This document shows positions 13,070-25,104 of a stretch of DNA of 64,000 nt, piece by piece; positions within the stretch are counted from its first letter, which is position 1, and each line of letters opens with the position of its first letter. Source of the DNA: Pampus argenteus (lineage: Eukaryota > Chordata > Actinopteri > Scombriformes > Stromateidae); the NCBI GenBank assembly GCA_036937835.1, contig CM072879.1, forward strand, positions 5,804,001-5,868,000, written 5' to 3'. A model generated the notes under the pieces. The model ran no database searches and was not told the DNA's origin. It saw only the letters and a program-made list of their open reading frames with translations. The translations under genes and the position numbers were made by a program.

Positions 13070-15208
13070 CTATAGGGCAAAGTCTGTTTGTTAAGTGTGT
13101 AATGTTAACAATATAAAATCTCTGTAAATTTTTATTATTATTATTTTGAAGATGTGCAGTAAAGCTTTGTGGATGATGGGACATTTTTATATGAAGTTTC
13201 ACTATATTCACTCACTTATGAAAAGAAGAAGAAGAAGAAGAAGAAAAAACCCTCACACCTGCTCATGAGTACAGAGTGATAAATCACTGACAGTTTGGAT
13301 GTGATGAATGTGATTAAAATCAAAGTCTGGGAGGGCGTCAAGGCAAATATTTAACTACACAAACAGTTCATCGCTATCAAACAGGCTACAGCACATTGTT
13401 AAGTATATATATTGTCTGCAGGCAGATCCAGAAACAAAGCAGTGCTCCTACATGCTACTGGGATAGTAGCTAACCCTGGCTTTTCTGTACCTCTGCTAGT
13501 TTGTGGTAATTTGATTAAAGACAACTTCATGTAGGAAAATTCACCAAATGTACACAATATAAACTCAAACAATGCTTGTATATGTAATCAAATTATAAAA
13601 AAAAAAAGCAACTAACACACAGTGAATGTGGGGCTTTTGGCTTTTTTTTCTGGGATAGTAATCCAACCAAGGTGATTAAGACTTATAAATTATTATCATC
13701 TTTACAGGGACCATCAGTCCTGGGTCTCCACTGAGGGAATATGTTAGCTTCCAAATACGTAATGAAAGTTGCTCGATGTTTGTCGCATGACTGACATGTT
13801 TTTTTAAAAAAAAACAAAAAACAACGTGCATACATGTGAACACGTTTGATTCAAAAGCAAACGTTTTATTTGGTGAGATAAACCCAGGACATTTATTCAA
13901 CATATAGGTTTGAAGTATTTTACTGGCCTATAATTAGATGTTTTTCTCTGACAGAAATTTCTGTTCTCATCCTTACAGAAACTATTAAAAACACACACAC
14001 ACACTGGAAATACCACAACGGTAGACAATATTTAGAAATATTGTCTATATACTATGATAGGAAATAAAAAAAATAAAAAAATCATCTATCTATGATATCT
14101 GTACTTGCTGATGACCAAGTCAGACACAGCACGAGTCACTAAACTGATATTGTTTGAAGCCAAAACAGATTTCTACAGTTATTTTGTTTTAGGTTGAATT
14201 CATATACTGTAATATTGAAGTAGTGTGAACAGTGTAGGCATACAAATGACCTCTGACAGATCATACAGATGTGAACATATTATGTCCAGTCATCAGTTTG
14301 CATATGAGTGAGACATGCAGTGGGGTGAACTGGTTCACTGGTTTTTTTTTTCGACACCTGTGTGGCTTTTGCATACAAATCGTTGCTGTATGTATGGGAT
14401 TAAAGAGATGCTCGGGTGATGTAGTGTATGTTAACAGAGGCACAGCTGACCTGTTATATTTTAAAGCAGTTGGATCAGTTACAGGAACATACATACTGAA
14501 ATTGTCCCTATTTACTCATTTAAGCCATTGATTGCTTTTAATTGTCGGGACAACCTGTCGATAGTTCTCAAAAAAATCCATTCACCTTCTCATAGGTCAA
14601 GCAGGCTTTTCTCCTGGGTGTGTTCATGAATACATTAAATAAGAAAAGCCTGTTGTTTAGAAAACAGCCACATAAAGCCCCGGTTATTATTAGAGCAACA
14701 ATACTTGGTGAGAAAAAGAAAAAGGGGGGGAAAGACAGATATCAAGTTTATCCAGACAGCAGAAGACATCTTCAGTCTCGCTGTTCCTTGGAAACATACA
14801 ATGAATGCAAAAAGTGTCATTGTTTGGAATTCAGTGTGTTTAACGGCCAGGAAAAAAAAAACAGGATTTGTATACAAGCTTCATATTTGTTAGAAAATGT
14901 GGAGAGAAGATAAGAATTCTGTCAATATTTGTGGAGGATGCTGAGGTAGCCTCAGGTGGGCGGCTATCTGTAGGCTGATCAGCACTGGTTATATAATTGA
15001 GACTTTTTTTTTTTCTTTTTTTTTTCAATTCTATTTCAATAACTTGGAGAAAATGTGACCCAGAGGCTAAAACCAAGATGGGCTTATGTATATTTATCAA
15101 TGTTATATCCTCCGTGAACTTTGGAATCTGCTCTTGGTTATTTGGCTTTTATGGCTTGATTTGTACTCTGAAATAACTGCTCCAGGCATTAATGATGATT
15201 ATATATAT

Positions 15209-15216
15209 GTATGTGT

Positions 15217-15295
<79 letters not shown>

Positions 15296-15296
15296 T
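15209..15296. repeat. (TG)n microsatellite with GA tail
   Basis: About 75 bp of TG repeat, slightly interrupted at its left end by TATG, followed by a short GA run. Confidence 0.95.
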
Positions 15297-15822
15297 GGGG
15301 GGGTTTGAAAGGTCTGCAGTGATCTAGGTGCAGGACTACTGGTGCAGCAGGTAACATTGTAGGATGAAATGAAATTGCAGCGACGCAGAAAAGACACATG
15401 TCATGTTCGCCTTCTAAATTCATATAAACTCCTTGTCTTGTTTGCACATTTGATATATATATATAATTTTATTTTTTTTGCCCCTCCACTGATTCTTCCA
15501 AGACTCTTGTCTATTAGTGATTCAAAGAGAAAAGCATTATGAATCAGCTTACTTTTTAATCTCTCCCAGAGACCATTAAAAACCAGCTCAAATGCACTAA
15601 TCTCCTATTCAGAGGAGCGACTTATTTATAGATACGCTTGTGCCATCTGTTGCTCCCTGTCTTCATAAACAAAGCCTCACATTGTCATTGATGTTTGAAT
15701 CAAACTGAGTGTTCCCGACACGTCTAACTCAAGACGCATGTTTTTCAGAGGGGACTTGGCTAAGTGATCGTAATACACCAGTTGAAAAGGAAAATAATCA
15801 CGGTTTTTCCAGGCAATGTTTT

Positions 15823-15860
15823 TATATATATATATATACTGTATATATATATATATATAA
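15823..15860. repeat. (TA)n microsatellite
   Basis: Two TA runs separated by a central CTG, forming a near-palindrome. Confidence 0.9.
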
Positions 15861-17272
15861 GTCAAAGAGGACCACGATGAGCAGCAGCATTGGTGTAAAC
15901 AAAGCTATGAAATGCTGTGTCAGATGGTTGTAAGGAGTGAATTACAGTGGGCTATTACATTGACACAGTGTTATTTTGATCATTCGAGAATAGATGAGCC
16001 TTTCCTTGCCCCACAGCCTGTCCCGGCCCACTAACTATGATGTTGACTACACCTAGAACTAGACAGCCTGTGCTATGCCCCAGGGTATCATATATATATA
16101 TATATGGCATATTCGCCCATAATATTATGCCTGCCTTCTGAATTCAGAATCAATGTCTCCCGTCTCTCTTAACAGGAGCCAGGGATCTAATCAGCACTCC
16201 CGACTTCTTCCCACTGACTTGATGCAAATCCTAAATGATTTTAATGGAAGAACTTGTCTTGTCAGCTTTCAGTCTTTATAAAAATCCCATTTCAGCGACA
16301 GGATGTCACGAGGGTCTTGTCACCTGAGGAGTAATTAGACCTCTGATGTGTCCGTAAGCCGGTTGCTGTGTCACTTCGTGTCACAGAAGGAACACGAACT
16401 GGGATTCCCAAAGCGAAGGAGGCTTCAGCGTGTTCGCACTTTGTTTTTGACCCTGTGAGATGTACAGGATTACAGCGGCAAATCAAGGGGCGCTCTTAAC
16501 ACCCTCAATAAGTGGATTCACTCCATTGGCACATTTTGCTGGTGGCAGCGGGAGTGCCAGGAGAGTGACAACACTGCCTCCTTGTGACCATGTCACATTC
16601 TTTAAGGAGAGATGAGAAAAGAAAGCCCATTTCTGGGGATTTTGGGAAAAGGGTTAAAAATAAAAACACTGTTGGAGTTAGAAACATGTGTCCATGCTTA
16701 GAGACATATTAATTGCCTTTAAAAAAAGAAAAGTTCAATTTGTTTGTTTGATTTCTGTTTAGAACACACAAACAACAACAACATCATATATATAATGATA
16801 TAAAAGGAAATTGTTTTTATGTCATGTGGTCTCTTTATCTGTTTAGTTGTATTTAAAAATGTTCCACAAAGTGAAGAAAAAAATAAATAAATACATAAAG
16901 TTTTCTCTTATATACGGTTTCAAAATTATAACAGACTAAATAAAACCCACAATGGCTAATCTGAACACGGTATCTCTTCTAAAAGGTATTGTTTTCCTGG
17001 TTCATACAGCCCCCACAATGTTGCTTTACTCACAGAAAGGCACCTTATTGTGGCTACTAAATGGAGCGCTCACATCCATTAAACAGCCATTCAACAGAAT
17101 TATATTGCCAGCGCCAATCTATCAGGTACATTGATCATGCATCGTCGGCTGTGAAGTGCAGACTCTGGTCTCCTCTCCTGGAAGTGTTGTGCAAAAAGAA
17201 ACCTAATGAGAAGCTGTCAGCAGCGCACAGGTAAACAAATCAATGGCACCCAGCAGCGCTCCCAAGGTCGAG

Positions 17273-17273
<1 letters not shown>

Positions 17274-17321
<48 letters not shown>
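17274..17321. repeat. (AC)n(AT)n microsatellite
   Basis: About 36 bp of AC repeat continuing into a short AT repeat. Confidence 0.95.
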
Positions 17322-19112
17322 CATTGCATCAGCCCACTGGAGCTGCAACCAAAGCGTCTACAGTATAAAATCTGAGTTCTAATGATAAGTAAACACTGGT
17401 TTGGATCATCGGTTTATTTTCAACCCATATACTGCTCATATTCTGACTTTTGTTTAGAGATGTAACATGTGGATTTTATTATGACATTGTGAAACTGGAC
17501 CGTAAAACGAGTCTACACACTGCTGTGTAATATGGAAAACGGTGACAGTTAGCAAGTAAAAAGCATAACCAATAACCGCAACTAAAAAATAGCCAATGTG
17601 CAGTCAGTTCCTTATCATGTCTCATCAGGGTTTTATCAGACACATGTTTTCCTTCCCAACAGTGGCTTCACCTACAAAGTGTTCGGCGACTCAGTCGGCG
17701 TCTGTCTTTAATGACTAGGAGCCTAATATAGCAGGCCGAGGTAATCAGTGATATACAGTTACTAAGCTGAGAGTTATCATAGTGCACGTACATGCCAGAG
17801 CGAGGCGCAAGGTCAACAGCAGTAATTATTCTGTGGGAAGCATGTCGGTCTTCAGTGGGTGATTTCATTTCTTGTCATTAGCCACAGCGATTAAGCATGA
17901 GAACAATGATACTGGGTGATAGCATCAGCGACCGCCGCGCAGTCTCGGCGTGCTCTCAGTATTCTCCAGTATTCTCCAAATGTCATTTTGCATTTCCTGT
18001 TGTGCTCAAGTAACCTGAATCTTTAAGCATTCCTCTGCTTGGAATGATGACCACAGTGCAGTTTTTTTTTTTTTTTTGTTTGTGTGAAATAATGAGCAAA
18101 ATGCACAATGTGCACATTTTCTTTTTTGTAACTAAGATCGTTTACTTTCTTTTTTTTTAATTGTAATTTCACTTAGACAAATGTCAATTGTAATTTGCTG
18201 TATCACTGGCTAACAGTAGAATTGATTGCCATGTCATGACAGTTCTAAAAACGGTCAACGTCCTCCAAAAACACCTCTGAAGAAAGAGGATCTGGCATGA
18301 TGGACTCACAGTGATTTATTACAGCAGCACCCATATGTCCATTTTAAATGATCAAGTCAGCCGTTAATGGAGCATTACATGCCTGTGGCACCCTAAATTA
18401 AGAGATGAACTGCCCAAGAGCGATTGAGAAGGATATTTAAATATTGAAGACTGATGTAAAAAAAAAGAAAGCACCTTTTGACCACATGTGAAATTCATTT
18501 TTCACTGTTGAACAAACATTATCACATATAGTGGCAGGTGACAACATGTGGAGGAAAAAAAACAAGTGTAAAAAGTTGTCAGCGTGTGAAATGACATCAA
18601 CACATCTGAAAAAGATCAACAGTATAAATCCCCGTTTATGTTTTATTTTCATGTGTTTAATGGAAGAAACTAATGGGAAAATAAAAGGGCCGAGGACGCT
18701 ATTAGGAGATGTGATGATGGATCAAAGATGGTGTCGAAGGCAACAAGAGCAAAGGGCGGAGAAGAGGTTTTTACCAGCTGATCTGTGTGGAGGAGGAAGA
18801 TGCTGTTAACTAAATCCTTCACCTTCCTTCATACTGTACACTGCCCTGAGAAAGCAAGCAATCTTCATTCTGAGATTGAGATGTAAAAAGGTTTTGTGCA
18901 TTTTTCCATGTATAAAGTTTGCTTTCCGAAAAGCGCAAGCACAAAGACAGATGACGTTTAGCAGATAATTTGCTGCACTTCTTCTATCTGAAAGTAAATC
19001 TGCTGGTAAAATGTGAGATATACGGAAAAAGACAAATTGTAAAAGGCAGGAATAAAAACTCACCAGGGACTGAGTATAGACTGCACTATTCGCCACTAAG
19101 GTTTCCACTAAG

Positions 19113-19185
19113 TGGCAGGGCAACCTAATGGTTCAGGAGTTCATCCTGCAACAGAGAGGTAATAAGAAGGTCACTAGTTCGATCT
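19113..19185 (+). repeat. degenerate tRNA-derived SINE head
   Basis: The stretch has a tRNA-like arrangement: an A-box-like block around CTAATGGTTCAGGAG and, about 35 bases later, a B-box-like AGTTCGATCTCC. This is the usual shape of the 5' part of fish tRNA-derived SINEs. It lacks a clean acceptor-stem pairing, so it is not called as a tRNA gene. Confidence 0.4.
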
Positions 19186-19431
19186 CCATGCATGTCAATA
19201 CCCATCAAACGCGAGCTCTTCGCTCCTTGTAAGTCTGTCTGGCTAAAAGAGTCAGTTACCGTAAAATGCAATGAAAAGATGATAATGCGTATATACACAC
19301 ATATTCATTTTAGGGACAGCAAAATCTTTACTTGGGATATTTTATTCAACGGCACTAAAGTACAGTACTTTCACTAGAAATATACATTACTTAAATGTTT
19401 TGCATTTACATTCAGTTTTTTATGACCACTT

Positions 19432-19470
19432 GTTGTTGTTGTTGTTGTTGTTGTTATTATTATTATTATA
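19432..19470. repeat. (TTG)n(TTA)n microsatellite
   Basis: Trinucleotide run of about eight TTG units passing into about five TTA units. Confidence 0.9.
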
Positions 19471-22400
19471 AATTTCAATAAAAGTAACAATTATTAACTT
19501 AGAGAAGTGAGGTTAAAAACCAAGATGTTAATTTGACCTTTTCTGTTATTCTATCCATTCTTAATATTAGAATATTGATTAATGCAGCTTTTGCCGCTTT
19601 GAGGTCAGCAGAAGCAAGCTGTAAACATCTTTTGTACATTATTACCTGAATAAAGTTGATTTGGGGAACACGTTACCCTATTTACACCCCCAGCAGCAAC
19701 ATTAGCATTTACTTAAAACCATGTTTGGCTCTGCCTGTCATATAATGTGCAGCAGCATCGCTACATTACATGAATCATTTCTGCAAAAAAAAATAAAAAA
19801 AAATAAAAGAAGCATAAGCTTATTAAGTTCTGTATGGCAAAATTACACACAATCCAACAACAACCCGATCAAATGCGAATATTCTACACGTCTTGTATAT
19901 AATTTTATAGATATTTCTATATATATATATATTTTTTTTTTTTTGCTATTAAGAAGCATTAAAATCAAATGTATGTGTGTTGAAGCATTCCTATTAGCAT
20001 AAGTATTGCTTTATTGCTTGAAAAAACAAAAACATTGCAACATTTATTAATACTTGCTTAAAGTTGTTGCTAAATGATCTTAACTTACCGAGCGTCTCTT
20101 CCAAATTTTTTTTTATTTTATTTTTTAATTATTATTCAGAAGTTATTCTGAGCCCCAATGCAATTATCGACTTAACAACTGCAGTCAGACCGTTATTCTC
20201 TTTGCTGTTTCCACACCATGGATGAATGAGTTAACTGAGAAGCTGGGTGTGATGTGAATAAGGAATAATGCTGTAAATCAGCTAGTCATGACTTGTGCTG
20301 TATATGAATGGCTGGAATCTCTGAAAAATGATAATAATAATAATAATAACGAGAATTGTAGATGTTTCTCTTTGTCCGTATGCAGCGTTTAATGGGTTAA
20401 TGCAAGGTTTTATCCATCTTTCCTCAGGAGTTATGATGTTAAACACAAAGAGGGATTTCTGAACAGGAGATCAAACACTTTTACAAGGGAACAATTTATA
20501 GAATAACCATTGAAAATGAAATATCTCAAAGCACTTTTAATGCGAGGGAAAATCCCACTGTGCACACGGGGCTTCTCTTGTTCACTGTTTCTATGTCTTC
20601 TTCTCAAATAATGAATATTTTCATATCCGGGAGGCAACTACAGATGGTAAGAAAGAGCTTTCATCTAGCAAAGCTGCCTAAAGTAAAAAATACTGAAAAA
20701 GAAAGGACACACACTGGAGTCAATTGTCTGGAACAAGGCTACATTTTGTAATGGAAATTAATTTTTTATAAAATATCAAATAAAATAGTGGTATCTAACA
20801 TTACACAGATTGCAGACTTAGTTGGATATTTTATCATTGTCAATCCTTAAATTCTTTTTCATAAATTACCCAAAAGTGTTGAAGAAGAGTCAATGAAAAA
20901 GAAGATGTACAGTAACCTGGACAAAAGGTATCTGTTACAGCAAACCTATATTAGCCCCTGTTAACTACAGAAAGAAAGAAAAAAAAGATGGGGGTGCTTA
21001 GGGGGGGATGATTGGCTCTCTTTTTCAACCGGCAAGCAGCCAGAGTCTGATTTTGCACATTTCGCTCTGCTGGTACTGGGAAACATCCTTGTCAGCACAG
21101 GGATGATAGCAGCTTATGGAGCAGCACTGAGTGGCACCTACAAAAGATGGTGATTCTGAGAAATGATAATTATCTTTTAAAAGTGGGAATGTTAGGAAAA
21201 TAAATAAATAAATAAATAAAGCTTTGGGATAGATTGCTTGACAGTTTGGACAAAGCGCTCTGTCAGCGATCACATCTTTTTATACCTGCGAGAAGATATG
21301 AACGTGAAAATTACACCGGAAAGGTGATTTGCTACTGAAATGCATCATCAGGATGTCGTGTCGGCATTTATATATGTATTATTGACATATCTAACAGACA
21401 GGTGTCCAAAGTGATCAGGTGTTAAATTAAATCTGGATTTTTTTCTTTTTGATGTGTATAAACATTGCGTGTAGAGAGGGCCACACTCCGAAATATAATC
21501 GTCCACTTGATTTAATAGTTCAATTTGTCACAAAATGTTTTCGGCCATCCGGCTGCGTACAAATGCAGGATAGTGTGAAACATCATTCCTGGGAACCAAC
21601 GTTGAGGAAAAAGTGGGGGGTTCTGTTGGGCTTTTTGCATATATGGTTGGTTATTGTAGAATTTCCTGTTGTACATAAAAGTTTGGGTGCTAACCTTTCC
21701 CAGGAAAACCACAAGTGTAAACAATAACATGAATCACTTAGCTCTGTTATATTGCGCTGTGCACAGTGAGTCAACATATGGACGACAGGACTGCTCGGGC
21801 ACATGTGAATGGACTGCAGCCACCGGTAATTAGTTGCTTATTATTTACACCTGTGTTTCACTGCTTTGAAAAAGATCTAGTCAGCAATCTGGCTGCAAAC
21901 GTACATCGTGTGTGTGTAGATGAAATTTCTCCACCATAAATTTAATGCAGGTTAGAAACTTTTGTTGGTTAAGGTAAATGTGAAAGAAAAGAAAATAAAT
22001 CTATATCTATATACTTAAATGGCCACAGCATAAGCACGATATAGAAAATAAATGCTCACCAGAGGAAAAGTTTGGCATGGACCTTTAATGTGCATTATTT
22101 AAAATGGTTATTCATAATAAAAAATGGATTTCAAATGCTAATAGACCCTTTGTTTCAGTGTGAAACTTCTCGATCTTCAGTCTTAACTACAGGAAACTCG
22201 GGATGATGAAACCTTACTGTGAAAATGCCTTTTTTCACAAGCGAAAAATCATCTAGTGTTAAAATATTAAATTATTTATTTCACCAACTTAAGCACCTCC
22301 GCAGCATGATACACCCATACAGGTGTTGCCATTTGTTTGTCTAATGAGACATTTCCCACTGTAATGTGTGGCATGGACAGAATATGCTTGACTGCCTGAG

Positions 22401-24060
22401 TCTCCTGTTGCAGGATAATTTACACCTTATTAGTGCAGGGAGTTTGCAACTTCAGGCTGAGCAGAGGTCTAATTAACAAAAGTGAAAACACCTGTGTGGT
22501 GCGCGGGACCTTTTTCCGTTACAATTGCTGCACTCGTGTGTGGCCATTCCCACCTGTTTTTCAACCCTGCATATCTATATTCTGTTGTCGCGTAATCTTT
22601 GAACGGTCACACCAGTTCAACTCACCCCTATGCTTATGCTTAGTACGTTCCAGTGTAGGTGAGACTCAGATGGTAAAAATATCAGTCACTGTTTGGTACT
22701 GAAGTGACACTACCTGTAGTGAAATGCACTACATTTTTGGCATACATTTTCATTCAAATAAATAAAGTGATTCATGAGTCCGCGGTGCCAAAATAGGATT
22801 AAAAATCTGCGTCTTTCTTTCTGTCTTTCCATCCCTTATCCAGCAGCAGCAGCAGGAAAAGTCAGATCATGGAGAACATACCGCTCTTGGTGCTTTGTCC
22901 TGCGACTGTCTTACTGAGCTCCTCCAGCAGCTGACAGGAGGCCTGTCTGGCTATTAGGGGTGGATGAGCAGTGTCTGCTCTCCATTAGAACTGTCAGCTC
23001 CACTGAATGACTCTCTTTAATCACTTCAAATATCATTTCACACAAGGAATTTCAATCCCCTCCAGAGCAATAGGGAAGACAAAGACACATCATCAACGAC
23101 TGAAGGCTGGAAGCCACGAACGTCACAAGCACGGACTGTTTTTTTTTTTTTTTTTGGCGTGAAACCGCTAAATGAGAAAAGATGGAAGGAATCAGAATTT
23201 ATTGGCGTAAAATCGCATTGAATTTTGATTGCTCCTGTAAACACAGCACAAGTATCCCTCCTTTGATTCATGACGTGCTCGCGCATGCAGATAACATATC
23301 CTCTTGAGCCATGATTTTGATATGACCAAGTGATCCCTCATGATGGAATAGATCAAAGACTCAATTTTCTGCTTGTCTGACATTTCAAAGTCAAAACTAT
23401 TTGCCGGGAAGCTTTGTTTCAACGTTCTTGCAGGCTGACCACCCACTGGAATAACTATCTGCCCACACTAAGGTTTTCTGCCGAGGAGCACTTTCTATAA
23501 ATCCTGGTATCATATTCCTGGGATTTGTATTATACTCTGCACTTCACAAAGTGAATTCCAAATCAGCCACTACCACAAACCCTAGTGTTACATGTTCTGC
23601 TTGCGATTGCTCTATTATCAACCTTTTAACCCTCAACTGAGGGCAACAGCCATGAGGTTGAGGAACTCGCTGATGCAGTGCGGTATCAACTCCAACATAC
23701 TGTCTCTTATTTATACAGCAGCGGGGTGGAAAAATTTGAACTGATCTTTTTTTGAATCGGAGAGGTCACGAGAGAGGTTCATGCAAAGAGGAGCCAGGAA
23801 GCTCTTGGCAGTGATTGAGTGTTAGATTACATCAGTAATCCTGTTTTTGGTTTTTTTCTCCTCTTTGAATATGGATTTTCTTTTTCAAATTGAACAGTGG
23901 CTTAACTCATTGACATCATGGCCCTTATTGCTATCTTTCACTCGTTAATACTTTGCGAGTTGAAGCATTTTTTATTTTATTTTTTTTATTTAAACGTTAG
24001 TCAGTGACTAATCTATCTCAGTCAGGTTGAGGAGACTGAACCCTGGCTTCTTCTCGGTCT

Positions 24061-24144
24061 ACTGTGGCTGGGTTATACCTCATTTGTGTGTTGCTTTGGG
24101 CAAAAGTGTTAGTCAAGTGCATGAATAAATGTGAATGTAAATGA
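24061..24144 (+). repeat. fish SINE 3' tail
   Basis: The sequence TTGCTTTGGGCAAAAGTG followed by a region ending in repeats of AAATGTGAATGTAAATG resembles the conserved 3' end of teleost SINEs and their partner LINEs, whose usual form is TTTGGATAAAAGCGTCTGC then AAATGTAAATG. The 5' part is not recognisable here. Confidence 0.55.
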
Positions 24145-24824
24145 AGTCACTATTAAGGTGGGACAATGTAAGTTTTGTTACTGGCAATTATTGGAAAATG
24201 GTAGAAACTAGAATGTAGCATACTGTAAGAAGTCAAAGTCTGTTGGAACAAGTTGCTTGGAAAGAAAAACTTATGCACATTACTCAATGAGAAAGTTATT
24301 ATCTCTTCTACTAGAAGACATCTTCTGTATTTAATAGGTGTAGAAACAGAAATGTTTTAAGAAGCAACCAGCCTACATGTTGGTATGTACATACCATCAA
24401 TAGCTAGCTTAACTTAACAAGGCTTACCGGTGGTGAAAGTTAGCAAGTTAGCTAACGTGTAAACACAACATCTTTGGAAATACAGGGAATCTGGTTCTTT
24501 TGGTAGAGGCTAACCACCTCCTTACACCTCCAGCCCCTGTGGCAAGCTAACAAATCCCGGACCAATCCATCTGCTAAAACAAAGAGAGCAACCAGGTCAC
24601 ACCAAGTAAAGTAAGACTGCCCCTTTAGTGTATTAGAAGAAATGTTGTTTTTATGGATTATGAATTCAACTTGTGCAAATGTAACATTTCGCCTTGCCTC
24701 AACTGAGATACTTCTCGAAACTGACAAATATCATCATGACAGACTGACAACTTAACCGTCAGTGGCGGTCTGGGTTTTTCCTGTCATGAACCGGAGCTCA
24801 CAATATCTATTACCTCTGTCCTCT

Positions 24825-25104
24825 TCAACCTTTTTGAGGAACGGTGGCCCATGTTTCTGTGTAAAAGGACATGGCTCCAGCATCAGGCGGCACATCCCTC
24901 TCTGTCTCTCCAGGGCCTGCTGGGACCTCTTAGGTGACAGCGTCACTCGAGCTGAGGTTGAGGGCTTCCTCCAGCCCGGCTGCTTGGCCGCCTGCCTGCC
25001 CCTCTTCCTCTGTGCTCAATGGACATTGATCCTCCAGCAGCGACACAGTGTCCCAGGGAGGGGTAAACGGATACACCTCGTTGCCTCCAACAATCATTCT
25101 GCCC
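24825..25104 (-). pseudogene. candidate terminal coding exon or coding relic, family unknown
   Basis: On the minus strand a good acceptor (TGTCCCTACAG) is followed from 25,104 by a 57-codon open frame that begins GRMIVGGNEVYPFTPPWD and later contains SLLEDQCPLSTEEEG. It ends in TAA at 24,930-24,932. The same frame stays open for a further 34 codons (including ETERDVPPDAGAMSFYTETW) before a TGA at 24,825. The stretch is much more GC-rich than its surroundings and the residues are acidic and proline-rich, like a cytoplasmic or disordered tail. It could be a real last exon ending at the TAA, or an older exon broken by that stop. I do not recognise the family and found no partner exon. A 142-codon plus-strand frame over the same place is judged to be its shadow. 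Confidence 0.3.

Larger units (their letters stand above)
13070..24824. other. intergenic, no coding exon recognised
   Basis: No open frame in this interval has a recognisable domain, codon pattern or splice context. The longest (105 codons at 18,806-19,123 on minus) looks random. The interval contains several microsatellites, a degenerate SINE head near 19.1 kb and a SINE tail near 24.1 kb. Some GC-balanced, low-repeat tracts (for example 17,050-17,270) could be regulatory, but nothing in the sequence alone proves it. Confidence 0.6.

Noticed and set aside
15149..15447. Frames encoding long TH or CV repeats
   Set aside because: These are translations of the TG/CA microsatellite.
18806..19123. 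105-codon minus-strand frame
   Set aside because: No known domain or splice context, and its composition matches surrounding non-coding DNA.
19113..19185. Possible tRNA gene
   Set aside because: Box-like motifs are present but the stems do not pair cleanly; a degenerate SINE head is more likely.
23038..23446. Overlapping 82- and 84-codon minus-strand frames
   Set aside because: No family resemblance; part is translated poly-A (lysine run).
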